A DNA stretch of 64,000 nucleotides. Source: Leptolyngbya boryana PCC 6306 (lineage in GTDB: Bacteria > Cyanobacteriota > Cyanobacteriia > Leptolyngbyales > Leptolyngbyaceae). The stretch spans positions 124,001-188,000 of the forward strand of contig NZ_KB731326.1 of NCBI RefSeq assembly GCF_000353285.1, read 5' to 3'. The position numbers and the translations under genes were made by a program. The stretch's first letter is position 1; every line of letters starts with the position of its first letter. The notes beneath the pieces are model-generated. The model made no database searches, was not told the origin of the DNA, and saw only the letters and a list, made by a program, of their open reading frames with translations. Positions 9,629 through 17,165 of this stretch are shown in pieces.

Positions 9629-9965
9629 ACTTCAAACCCTACTCATAGAAAATCACCTGATTAAAATAAGGTTTCCCTTCTTAACACTCAGATTTATCTT
9701 CTATCTTGCCATGCTTCTCAAAACTTCGTAAGTTGACCGAGAATTAAAAGCAGGAAAGCTGCTTTTACTCGTATTAAGCAAGCAATCTCAGCCTAAAAAC
9801 CGTTTAATTTTATGGAATAAATATTGAGAGTCTTTACGGAATTCTGCTAGCTACGCTATAAGAATAAAATCAGGTGATTTTTAGAAGTAGAGACTACCAG
9901 TACAAATAAATGTCCAAGAGCAATCCGTTTTGCTTGATGAGCCTAGCCCCTAGAAGCCAGTAATA
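9629..9965. promoter_or_regulatory. Divergent control region with two mirrored 12-bp sites
   Basis: This 337-bp AT-rich region lies between the leftward NB-ARC gene and the rightward PAS gene. It holds AATCACCTGATT at 9651-9662, close to the NB-ARC start, and its exact reverse complement AATCAGGTGATT at 9868-9879, about 90 bp before the PAS start. Flanking A/T bases also match (16 of about 17). Each site is nearly palindromic (AATCA-NN-TGATT), as expected for a dimeric regulator. The regulator is unknown. No ORF was seen here. Confidence 0.45.
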
Positions 9966-10829
9966 ATGTCTTTCCTTATTCTTCTGCTCGGTATTCTGCT
10001 GGGTATCTTCGTTGGATACCTCGTGCGATACTTTCAGGTCCGCTCTCTCAAACCCTCTGAACTGGCACGCTACAATCGCGCCGTACTGGTTGAACTTGCC
10101 CAGGAAACCGGATTTGCGGAATGGAATTTGAAGACTCTCGCAGTTAAAGCGTCAAAGCGACAAGCGGAGTTGTATGCCCTGGGTAACGATCGCTTTGAAG
10201 GGCACTATCAACAGTACTTGGAATTTGTGCATCCAGACCATCGAGTGCGATTGGATCAAGCAATCCAAGGCGCAATCTCAAGTGGAAACGAGTTTGAATT
10301 AGATTTTTGCATTGTGGATTGCGACGGCGAGGAGCGCTGGTTGCGATCAAAAGGCAAAGTTTCGATCACAGGCGGAAACCCGATGCTAATCGAAATGACG
10401 CGCGACGTGACCCGGATTAATCAGTTACAGTCAGCTTATCGCCGCCAAGAAACGAAGTGGCGAACATTAATGCAAAGTCGAGTTGAATTAGTCCTTGTTC
10501 TCGATGAAAACAATTGCATTGCCTACGTTAATTCGACGATCGAGGGGTTGCTTGGCGCTTCTGCGGATGCCCTGTTAGGCGAAGAGTTTCTAGCCTTTGT
10601 TCACCCAAGAGATCGATCGCGCGTTGCTCAAACCCTCAAAGCAATTCATCAATCTCAAAAGGTTGATCCTCAAATCCTTTATCGCCTTCAAAGTGGTCAA
10701 AATGACTGGGTGTATCTAGAAACAATTGTCTGTGATGAACGATCGATTGTTGGGGGTCTCGTTCTGCGATCATGCAAAGTTAACGTAGGTTCATTAACCA
10801 CAAAAATTCCACGATCGTCTCATTCATAA
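9966..10829 (+). CDS. Membrane-anchored tandem PAS-domain protein
   Basis: 287 aa. Residues 2-22 (SFLILLLGILLGIFVGYLV) form one transmembrane helix. Two PAS domains follow, at ~45-155 (GFAEWNLKT ... FEGHYQQYLEFVHPDHR ... ERWLRSKGKV) and ~165-275 (VELVLVLDENNCIAYVNSTIEGLLG ... FVHPRDRSRV ... WVYLET). There is no kinase, GGDEF or other output domain, so it is a sensory subunit or a truncated sensor. It is divergent from the NB-ARC gene and shares a control region with it. Its end overlaps the opposing SpoIID-like gene by 6 bp. The ligand cannot be told from sequence. Confidence 0.82.
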   Translation: MSFLILLLGILLGIFVGYLVRYFQVRSLKPSELARYNRAVLVELAQETGFAEWNLKTLAVKASKRQAELYALGNDRFEGHYQQYLEFVHPDHRVRLDQAIQGAISSGNEFELDFCIVDCDGEERWLRSKGKVSITGGNPMLIEMTRDVTRINQLQSAYRRQETKWRTLMQSRVELVLVLDENNCIAYVNSTIEGLLGASADALLGEEFLAFVHPRDRSRVAQTLKAIHQSQKVDPQILYRLQSGQNDWVYLETIVCDERSIVGGLVLRSCKVNVGSLTTKIPRSSHS

Positions 10830-11801
10830 CAGTCGAGCGAGTCCAGCTCCTCGGTAAAAGGTTCCTAAAAGGTGCAAGTGGGAATATCCCATATTTGCTA
10901 ATTGTTGCGCTGTTGCCTGTGACATTCCTTGTCCAGCATGAGCCTCCTGTGTAACTTCTTCAGTTGAAGCATATTCCGACATGAGTACTTTCCCATCTTG
11001 TACTAACACTTGATGCTGAGTTAATTCAACAGCAGCAATTGTTTCCGGAGTGATGCTTTCAAGTCCACGATACACTTGAAAGCGTTCGTCGTTCCCTAAG
11101 TCGTACCAATCGCTCGGCGGCTGCTGCATCAGCGCAACTGCATAGGATCGAGCGGCGATCGCTTGCGCTTTCAATGCTTCTGTATGCCAGCTTGATGGCA
11201 TTTCTGCGCCCACTACGCTCGTTAGATAAGTTTCTAAATCCAATGTATTAATCGCTAATAATCCGTCACCATTGTTGATTAATCGAACTCGACCGTGATA
11301 AGCGAGATCGTTAACCCAAATCGGTCCGTCTGCTTCAAGCCACAGATCATTTGTCAGTTGTCCGTTGCCAATCTGAATTCCACCTGTATTCTGGCTTGCC
11401 CAGTATGCCTGGTTCGGCTGTAATTTTGCGATCCCCCTTCCAGATGTGTCGCGGATGAGAACAGAATTTGTTCCTCCGATCGAAATTGTTTGTGCTTCAG
11501 CAACCAGGATGCGAACGTCACGAATGGACTTCTGGGAAGCAAGCGATTGTACCCCCGTTGGCGAAGGACGATCTCTCAATCGTGAAGACTTTGGTTGAGC
11601 TACAGACATTGCTGAACGATCAACCATTTGTTGAGTAGAAGTCGATCGAGACTGTTGCTCCAAACTCGATTTCGACACTGACGGTGGAATTATCGTTGAG
11701 GAAGCTGGCTCTTTATTTGCAATCGGTGTTGTTAATTGAAGAACAGCACTGAATCCAAGAAACAGCAAATTTCCCGCTGAATCAGCGATAGATCTAGGCA
11801 T
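10824..11801 (-). CDS. SpoIID/LytB-domain protein
   Basis: 325 aa starting at an ATG at 11799-11801. The N-terminal ~100 residues are hydrophobic, then Ser/Pro-rich and low complexity. The SpoIID domain covers ~120-300: RVRLINNGDGLLAINTLDLE, then YLTSVVGAEMPSSWHTEALKAQAIAARSYA, the family hallmark. SpoIID is a lytic transglycosylase acting on denuded peptidoglycan in Bacillus sporulation. Cyanobacterial homologues are not sporulation proteins and presumably remodel cell-wall glycan. The catalytic Glu is expected in the GAEMPSSWH segment and is present. The C-terminal segment (EASTEEVTQEAHAGQG in variant form) is shorter than in Bacillus proteins. Confidence 0.85.
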   Translation of the reverse strand: MPRSIADSAGNLLFLGFSAVLQLTTPIANKEPASSTIIPPSVSKSSLEQQSRSTSTQQMVDRSAMSVAQPKSSRLRDRPSPTGVQSLASQKSIRDVRILVAEAQTISIGGTNSVLIRDTSGRGIAKLQPNQAYWASQNTGGIQIGNGQLTNDLWLEADGPIWVNDLAYHGRVRLINNGDGLLAINTLDLETYLTSVVGAEMPSSWHTEALKAQAIAARSYAVALMQQPPSDWYDLGNDERFQVYRGLESITPETIAAVELTQHQVLVQDGKVLMSEYASTEEVTQEAHAGQGMSQATAQQLANMGYSHLHLLGTFYRGAGLARLL

Positions 11802-11928
11802 GATAAAAAACTGCGAGACTAGGGACAGAGCGGTAATGTTGCTTCTCTGCTTGGACTCATTGTATAACGACGATCAGAAAACAAAAAAATATTCAATATC
11901 ATGGGATATGTAATCAATTCATTTCATT

Positions 11929-12639
11929 ATGTTGTCATTAGAACAAGTTTTCTCAGAGTGGCTTGAAAACCATCCTGGAACTATTAACACTAAGACCACT
12001 TATGAACGAGGACTTAAGCAATTTTGCTTAAGTTTAGATCTAGACCAGCTAAGGCAATTGTCACCAAAATCCGTTCAAGCCAAAATTGGTGATCTGAATG
12101 GATCTGAAAACTCTTTGCGTACCTACCGAACGGCGATTCGGGCGTTCCTCAAAGATATGGGGAGTAAAGGACTCTGCGACAGCGCTTTATATCAAGCAGT
12201 TTCAGTTAACCCTAAATCTTTTAGCAAACAGCGACCCGATACTTATATCGTCTTTAAAAAAGATTTGCTCATCAATGGTGAACCAGAACTCCGCAACCGA
12301 GTAATTTTATTGCTAACGATTGCCAAGTGCAAGATTTCCGAGATTTTGCCGCTCACTTGGTTTGATGTCGATCCAGACAAGAAATCAATCAAAGTACGCT
12401 ACAAAAAGTACGAGCGCACCATTGTCTTAGATGACCCAATTTGGTCGGAATTCATCCAGTTACGTCAAGGTCGATCGCTCGATGACTATGTATTTTATGG
12501 CGCTAGAGGCAGAAAGCTCAGCTCCACACAAGTCTATGGCATTATCGAAACCGCATTAAAAAGAGTAGGCATTGATGCCGAGCCTGGAGAACTCTACGGC
12601 GCTACGAGCACAAAAAAGCGTGAATATATTCTCTTGTAG
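11929..12639 (+). CDS. Tyrosine-recombinase-like protein without catalytic residues (copy 1)
   Basis: 236 aa. Residues 1-90 resemble the SAM-like core-binding domain of phage integrases (FSEWLENHPGTINTKTTYERGLKQF ... SLRTYRTAIRAFLKDM in outline). Residues ~120-230 follow the catalytic-domain fold, but the first Arg of the usual LRxSEL motif is Lys (CKISEILPLTW), and no HxxR box or terminal Tyr is present. The related gene at 37279-38292 shares PIWSE, GRSLD, ALKRVGIDA-type blocks and the same losses. Loss of the same residues in two diverged copies suggests a kept non-catalytic role, such as DNA binding, rather than simple decay. The protein is shorter than working integrases (~300 aa). Confidence 0.72.
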   Translation: MLSLEQVFSEWLENHPGTINTKTTYERGLKQFCLSLDLDQLRQLSPKSVQAKIGDLNGSENSLRTYRTAIRAFLKDMGSKGLCDSALYQAVSVNPKSFSKQRPDTYIVFKKDLLINGEPELRNRVILLLTIAKCKISEILPLTWFDVDPDKKSIKVRYKKYERTIVLDDPIWSEFIQLRQGRSLDDYVFYGARGRKLSSTQVYGIIETALKRVGIDAEPGELYGATSTKKREYILL

Positions 12640-12821
12640 CTCACTAGCGGATGATGAAGAGCAAGGAAAAATTACTTGTGAATTGAGAAACCTTTGATAG
12701 TATGTAGATTAAATCCTTTTGACGTGCAGCATTTCCTCACTCCTCGCCCTTAGATCTGCCATTTATAGGGGAAACTATATCAATAGATATGCTTTAAAGA
12801 CCTTTCCCTAGAGTTTCTTCA

Positions 12822-13847
12822 ATGTCTTCTCCTCAAGCAAAAATCTATGCGAAAGACGCTGCGGTTTTTATCGACTTTCCCGCAGCATCGATTCGCGATC
12901 GCTATTTAGGGCGATTGGTGTACATTCCTGGGAAAACTTATGCACTTACCCATAGAAATAATGCGATAACGCCAAAGTTATTCACAGTTTTGGAGTACCA
13001 TCTTCCTGAAGACATGTCTGAGGTCGAAGTCGATTTAGTCATCAGGTCCTTTGATCCTTATACTCACATCCCCCGTTCATTAAGTCGTGTGCGGTTTCCC
13101 CGATGTCTTGATGGCAGTTTATCGCCGGAAAACTGGCAGATTAAAACCGTTCATGCTCCTGAACAGGCTGCATCGCTGAACGATGTAATTATTCCATTAC
13201 CTGGTGCCATTGAACCCTTATCGCATCAATCTAGTCAAGTTGATCCGATGAGACCCTCCGCAGGCGCTGTTTCCGTATCGACTCAGCCGATTGTTCCGAC
13301 TCGCGATCGCGGATCGAACCTAACTCAAAAGAACTCACCTTCCAATAAAGGGTTAGAGATTGTTGAACTGAAAAAAACGCAAGCTAAGCGTAATTCTGCT
13401 TCCACACCACCAGCACCCAAGCCATCTCCTGTTGGTGCTAAACAACAGTTTGAATTTATAAAATCTGATAAGGATCGAGTTCGAGAAATTCTTAAGCGCT
13501 GGGTACAATTATCGGAAGCAACTTCAGACTCCTGGCAGATTGAATGGAATGATGCAGGCTTCGTCGTTTGGGATCACTCGAATCGACTCATCTTTGAGTA
13601 TCAAGTGACTGAAGAATCTTGCCGCATCGGGTCCTCGCTGTCAGGGCTGGTTCTTCAAGAAAAGATGACTCAGATTGCACTCAAGGCTCCAAATAAATTA
13701 TCTCCAATGCACGATCGACAACTGATTGAATATGCGAACGAAGTTCTCGTTCGCGTACAAGATGCACCCACCGACACAATAGCTAGTTTCATGCAGTCAG
13801 TGTTTAAGCTCAAGCCTGCACACAAACCTAAAAAGCGATCTTCTTGA
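12822..13847 (+). CDS. Hypothetical protein with two ordered domains and a Pro/Ser linker
   Basis: 341 aa; I do not recognise the family. Residues 1-120 look folded and beta-rich (VFIDFPAASIRDRYLGRLVYIPGKTY ... FTVLEYHLPEDMSEVEVDLVIR in outline). Residues ~125-210 are a low-complexity Ser/Pro/Lys linker (SASTPPAPKPSPVGAK). Residues ~215-325 form a second domain (REILKRWVQLSEATSDSWQIEW ... VVWDHSNRLIFEYQV). The C-terminus is basic (KPAHKPKKRSS). There is no signal peptide or membrane segment. It sits between the recombinase-like gene and the Cys-rich peptide operon, all rightward, with gaps of 182 and 96 bp. Confidence 0.65.
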   Translation: MSSPQAKIYAKDAAVFIDFPAASIRDRYLGRLVYIPGKTYALTHRNNAITPKLFTVLEYHLPEDMSEVEVDLVIRSFDPYTHIPRSLSRVRFPRCLDGSLSPENWQIKTVHAPEQAASLNDVIIPLPGAIEPLSHQSSQVDPMRPSAGAVSVSTQPIVPTRDRGSNLTQKNSPSNKGLEIVELKKTQAKRNSASTPPAPKPSPVGAKQQFEFIKSDKDRVREILKRWVQLSEATSDSWQIEWNDAGFVVWDHSNRLIFEYQVTEESCRIGSSLSGLVLQEKMTQIALKAPNKLSPMHDRQLIEYANEVLVRVQDAPTDTIASFMQSVFKLKPAHKPKKRSS

Positions 13848-13992
13848 TAATGTTTTTTTAAGTTGAGCGTCAAAGTTCTAGAACTTCGATTTAGGATTAG
13901 AACAAACAGCGATTCCAATTCGTTACTAGCTTTCAAGAAATTTATGAACTCTGATCCTGCTCGAACGGACTCTCATCCGTTTGAAAATATTA

Positions 13993-15000
13993 GAGTTGTT
14001 GGGGAATAAGTTAACCTGAAGCAGCAATCTTGCTCGTTATTTCTGAGCTTAAGCTGCTTTCAAGTAGAAGTTCCATAATCCAGCAGCAGTCAGCATCAAA
14101 TGGTCATCAAAATCCTGGATGTGATTACGATAGATGGCGCTGATTGCTCGATAACGCTTGATGCCTGAGAACGCATTCTCGCAAACGACTCGCGACTGGC
14201 TCAGGGTACGATTTTCTTGCTTTTGTTCATCGCTTAACTCACCCCCTCTTGGCTTCTTGTGCGGAATGCGAATGTTCGTGTACTCGGACTGCAAGCCGTG
14301 AAACCCTAAATCGACTTCAATGGGAATCTCATCCGGGATATGAAAAGCAATCTCTTCTTCGGCTTCAAAGCGCTTGTCGTGGAGCTTTCCCTCGCGGGCT
14401 TTGCTCAACACCAACACTCGTTTGGTTTGGTCTACTGCCGCCAAATGCTTGCGGGTATGACGACGCTTTTTGCCGGAGTAGTTTTGCGTCTGCTGTTCTG
14501 CATCTTGAGGGCGTTGAATCGGACGCTCGGTTCCATCAATCATTACCCGTTCCACGCCTGGAAACATCTCCATGAAAGCGTCAATGCTGCGTAACTTGCG
14601 TTCGGGTAACACTAGCTCATGCCCCAATGCAGTTTCGAGAATCGGTTGCAGTTCATGCATCCATTCATGCGTTTGAGAACGGTCAAGGTCAAACAAAATC
14701 CCAGCTAAATCAAATGTCGGGTAGCATTTGAAGTAGAACAAAATGTAAAACAGCTTCGCTTCTGTGTTGTTCAACCTTGCTTTGCGCCCACCGCCCCTGG
14801 CTCGTTTTCGTACTGGCTTTGCCGCAGCGCGGCTTGCCTCATACGCTTGCTCAAAACTTGGTAGCAGTGCATCAAAAGCTTTGCGATTCAGCCCAGTCAA
14901 AGCTCGAAGCAAGCGGTCTTGGTTTAGTGCGCGTTCAAGGTTCAACATCAGATGCAATTCACATGATTTCTGTCTATTATTCTCTATTTCCCAACAACTC
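13993..15000 (-). mobile_element. IS5-type insertion sequence (IS427-like) with TA target duplication
   Basis: The element is 1008 bp. Its ends are inverted repeats: the left starts GAGTTGTTGGGGAATA at 13993 and the right, read inward, starts GAGTTGTTGGGAAATA from 15000. TA occurs directly outside both ends (13991-13992 and 15001-15002), the 2-bp duplication expected for the IS427 group. It carries one leftward transposase and interrupts codon 17 of the Cys-rich peptide gene. Confidence 0.88.
14049..14948 (-). CDS. IS5-family DDE transposase
   Basis: 299 aa from the ATG at 14948; a TTG three codons upstream is possible. The N-terminus has the helix-turn-helix domain of DDE_Tnp_4-type proteins (LTGLNRKAFDALLPSFEQAY). 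The catalytic core has the first Asp in MIDGTERPIQRP, the second in VDLGFHGL and the Glu in CENAFSGIKRYRA. The QNYSGKKRRHTRKHLAAVD segment between them is typical of this group. The frame is intact, so the element may still be active. It lies inside the IS at 13993-15000 and opposes the gene it interrupts. Confidence 0.92.
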   Translation of the reverse strand: MLNLERALNQDRLLRALTGLNRKAFDALLPSFEQAYEASRAAAKPVRKRARGGGRKARLNNTEAKLFYILFYFKCYPTFDLAGILFDLDRSQTHEWMHELQPILETALGHELVLPERKLRSIDAFMEMFPGVERVMIDGTERPIQRPQDAEQQTQNYSGKKRRHTRKHLAAVDQTKRVLVLSKAREGKLHDKRFEAEEEIAFHIPDEIPIEVDLGFHGLQSEYTNIRIPHKKPRGGELSDEQKQENRTLSQSRVVCENAFSGIKRYRAISAIYRNHIQDFDDHLMLTAAGLWNFYLKAA

Positions 15001-15274
15001 TATTGTCTTACCAACTGATCGCCCGGAAATTCTCGCTGCGATCGCAAGTTCACTGGGAGCGGTTGATCAAAGTCAAGAAGTTTTAGACAGCTTTCGCTCC
15101 ATTTTCGGTGGTAGCAGAATTGATGATTCTGCAATCTCAAGCATGAGTTCCTGTGGCTGCGCGATTGCGTGTGGAGGATGCAGCTGTGGCTGTTCTAGCA
15201 GTACTTCGACAACTCAACCGCTTTCCTTCGACTCTACTTCAACCTCTGAGTGGTATTCTCCCAAGTTGTTCTAA

Positions 15275-15697
15275 ATGTACAAGCTAATCGGGCAAAGCAT
15301 CGGAAGCTGCGGCTGTTGAATAGAAATCAATTGCGCGTGCTGGGATCAAGCCGCCGCTTGTGATAGCTTTGTCGCTTATCACATCGAATCTGGCAATATT
15401 CAATCTGTTTCAGTTGATTCTTTGACGATCGTGCGATGGATACAAGAAGCGAATCAAACCTCAATTCTAATGATCGACGACCACGCCACAAGCGAACAGA
15501 TTACTCAATTAGTGCAAGCATTTAATGGTTCTCTGGGCGGCATTCTTGCAGACATTAATCTTGCACTTCCGCCCTGCCAATCGGTAAATGTCTTTCCAAT
15601 TCAATACAAACCACAGCAAGGATTCGCCCAACTACGGATGAGCGGCAGTTGCATCCGTGAAAAAAATCGGTCAAAACCTTTTACCTCTTCATCATGA
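15275..15697 (+). pseudogene. DUF1326-like Cys-motif protein with an in-frame TGA at codon 15
   Basis: The ATG at 15275 follows directly on the stop of the Cys-rich peptide. The frame reads MYKLIGQSIGSCGC and then meets TGA at 15317-15319. Without that stop it continues in the same frame for 140 codons to a TGA that overlaps the DUF2182 start as ATGA (15694-15697). The continuation has the paired Cys motif (CxC, then INCACWDQAAACDSF) and the DUF1326 layout: FVAYHIESGNIQSVSVDS, ILMIDDHATSEQITQLVQAF, LPPCQSVNVFPIQYK. DUF1326 proteins usually accompany DUF2182. It may be a recent pseudogene, a readthrough gene or a recoding site; a pseudogene is most likely. The only in-frame start after the TGA (TTG 15422) would lose the Cys motif. 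Confidence 0.7.
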
Positions 15698-16461
15698 ATT
15701 CATCACGTCCATTCGGATCTACTGCTTGGATTAACTGGAGCAGTCGCCTACTTATTTGGACTATTGTTGCGATCGCGTGGCTTCTATTAATGCTCACTGG
15801 ATATGATCATCAGCACCTCACGAGGCATCACCAATCAGTCACACCGTTGACGAAAACGATTGCCAGACCCTTCGCTTCCTGGCTACTCATGACCATTGCG
15901 ATGATGTTGCCGAGTACAGTGCCAATCGCTGAGAAGTTTGTACAAATTGATGCACGACAAGCTGAAGGGACAACTCAAGCTACCTGTAATCAAATCTTGT
16001 TTTTGATTGCATGTCTAGTGATATGGTCAAGCTTCTCAATCGCGATGATTGCGATCGACATTGGACTTGATTTCTGGCTTTCTCCTCATTTCAAACATCA
16101 TGTATTGTTTCAGCCTCTGATTCTAATCGGAGTTGGAGCGTTTCAATTTACTCCAATGAAACAAGCCTGCTTAAAAGGATGCCGTTCTGTGTCCGCTTTT
16201 ATCGCTCAGTACTATCCGCAAGGCATGATTGGTAGCTGGAATTTAGGATGGCAGCATGGATTATACTGCCTTGACTGTTGTTGGGCACTCATGGTTGGAT
16301 GCGCGGCGATTGGTATAGAGAATTTAAGCAATATGCTAATTTTCACCGCAATTATGACTTTAGAGCGACTTTGGAAGTACGGAGAACACTTATCCATCTG
16401 GATTGGTGTTGTTATGATCGCTCTTGAGATCGTGCTTGTGGTCTATCCTCAGATTAACTAA
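15694..16461 (+). CDS. DUF2182 multi-pass membrane protein (predicted metal-binding)
   Basis: 255 aa with about six membrane segments. Family marks are MTIAMMLPSTVPIAEKF in the second helix region, KQACLKGCRSVSAF, the Cys-rich helix GLYCLDCCWALMVGC, and the final TLERLWKYGEHLSIWIGV. DUF2182 (COG5486) is described as a predicted metal-binding membrane protein and is often next to DUF1326 (COG5588). That pairing occurs here with a 4-bp overlap implying translational coupling. The substrate has not been established to my knowledge. With a Cys-rich peptide as first gene, metal or peptide handling at the membrane is a reasonable inference. Confidence 0.82.
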   Translation: MNSSRPFGSTAWINWSSRLLIWTIVAIAWLLLMLTGYDHQHLTRHHQSVTPLTKTIARPFASWLLMTIAMMLPSTVPIAEKFVQIDARQAEGTTQATCNQILFLIACLVIWSSFSIAMIAIDIGLDFWLSPHFKHHVLFQPLILIGVGAFQFTPMKQACLKGCRSVSAFIAQYYPQGMIGSWNLGWQHGLYCLDCCWALMVGCAAIGIENLSNMLIFTAIMTLERLWKYGEHLSIWIGVVMIALEIVLVVYPQIN

Positions 16462-16752
16462 GCAGTGACTTCCATTGCTGAATCTTCTAATTTTTTCTTG
16501 ATCGCTTTGATCAAGATAGTCACGCTCTCGCATTAATAACTTCAAGCGGCTTCGATCGACTTTAAACATTAACAATGTTATTGATAGCAGCACAAAATGC
16601 TTGTATTTCTCCTAAACTAACTTACAATGTGAGCAAGCAGCAAGACATCAATTTAGAAATCCATCCCTTCACCTAGACAAAGATTGAATAAACAAGCATA
16701 GGCTTGTAATCCCATAGCTGCTGCGTCACTACATTATCAGTGGAGAGTTATT
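16462..16752 (+). promoter_or_regulatory. Upstream region of the Ser-rich small protein, with a 16-bp inverted repeat
   Basis: This 291-bp gap contains no convincing gene. At 16692-16707 lies ACAAGC-ATAG-GCTTGT, a perfect 6-bp inverted repeat about 45 bp before the next start codon, placed well for an operator. A GGAGAG ribosome site lies just before the ATG at 16753. Confidence 0.35.
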
Positions 16753-17043
16753 ATGAGTGGAATTACCAGTTCTAATGGGTCCGTTTCGGTTGGACCTGAA
16801 GGAGTCAGCTCGAATGCTGTGTTCCTGCCAGCAGGCAACCAATCGCAGTATTCTGTTAATTTATCGACTTCGGCTGGCTCTAGCTTTGTTGGAGGCGATG
16901 TCAGTTCTCAGCTTTCAAGTTTGTTAGAGAAGTCGAAGGTTACAGGTCAGCCGCAGTCTACGACTCAAACCACCGAGATTCCTGGTGGTTTCTCGCAGAC
17001 AACTTTGTTTGCTTCTTCTAGCTCTTCTTCAATCAAGATTTGA
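16753..17043 (+). CDS. Small Ser/Gly-rich protein of unknown function
   Basis: 96 aa with a good ribosome site (GTGGAGAGTTATT before the ATG). It has no Cys, no signal peptide and no membrane segment. The sequence is Ser/Gly/Thr-rich: SGITSSNGSVSVGPEGVSSN, then FVGGDVSSQLSSLLEKSKV, ending FASSSSSSIKI. The composition is like small secreted or self-assembling proteins and like substrates of leaderless type I export. A type I exporter is encoded 2 kb downstream, but no direct link is shown. A perfect hairpin follows the stop. It is likely a real gene because of the ribosome site and the flanking signals. Confidence 0.6.
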   Translation: MSGITSSNGSVSVGPEGVSSNAVFLPAGNQSQYSVNLSTSAGSSFVGGDVSSQLSSLLEKSKVTGQPQSTTQTTEIPGGFSQTTLFASSSSSSIKI

Positions 17044-17064
17044 AGCACAGCTTGAAGAAACGCC

Positions 17065-17088
17065 AGTTGTGGACATTTCTCCACAACT
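17065..17088 (+). terminator. Hairpin after the Ser-rich gene, next to the IS630 insertion point
   Basis: AGTTGTGGA at 17065-17073 pairs perfectly with TCCACAACT at 17080-17088 around a 6-base loop. It starts 22 bp after the stop codon, as a terminator would. Any T-tract would have been displaced by the IS630 element, whose TA target begins at 17088. Confidence 0.5.
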
Positions 17089-17165
17089 AGTGGGGCATTT
17101 GGCATGAACATCGCCATTTTTTTGCTTGGTCTGCCAATATAGAAGAACCTACCTCCTGAACTACT

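Larger units (their letters stand above)
13944..15274 (+). pseudogene. Cys-rich small peptide gene (RiPP-like) split by an IS5-type insertion
   Basis: The gene begins with ATG at 13944, reads 16 codons, and is broken at 13992. Its remainder runs from 15003 to the TAA at 15272-15274. Removing 13993-15000 plus one copy of the duplicated TA joins the halves in frame into a 106-aa peptide. It has a helical leader-like half (PEILAAIASSLGAVDQSQEV ... RSIFGG, ending in a possible double-Gly site) and a Ser/Gly/Cys tail with six Cys in SCGCAIACGGCSCGC. This layout suggests a ribosomal peptide precursor or a small metal-binding peptide. The DUF1326 frame starts on the base after its stop, so the two form one operon. 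The gene is inactive as read, unless an internal start expresses the tail. Confidence 0.75.

Noticed and set aside
15317-15319. Selenocysteine at the TGA of the DUF1326-like gene as a firm call
   Set aside because: No clear SECIS hairpin was recognised after the TGA, and cyanobacteria generally lack the pathway; a pseudogene is simpler.
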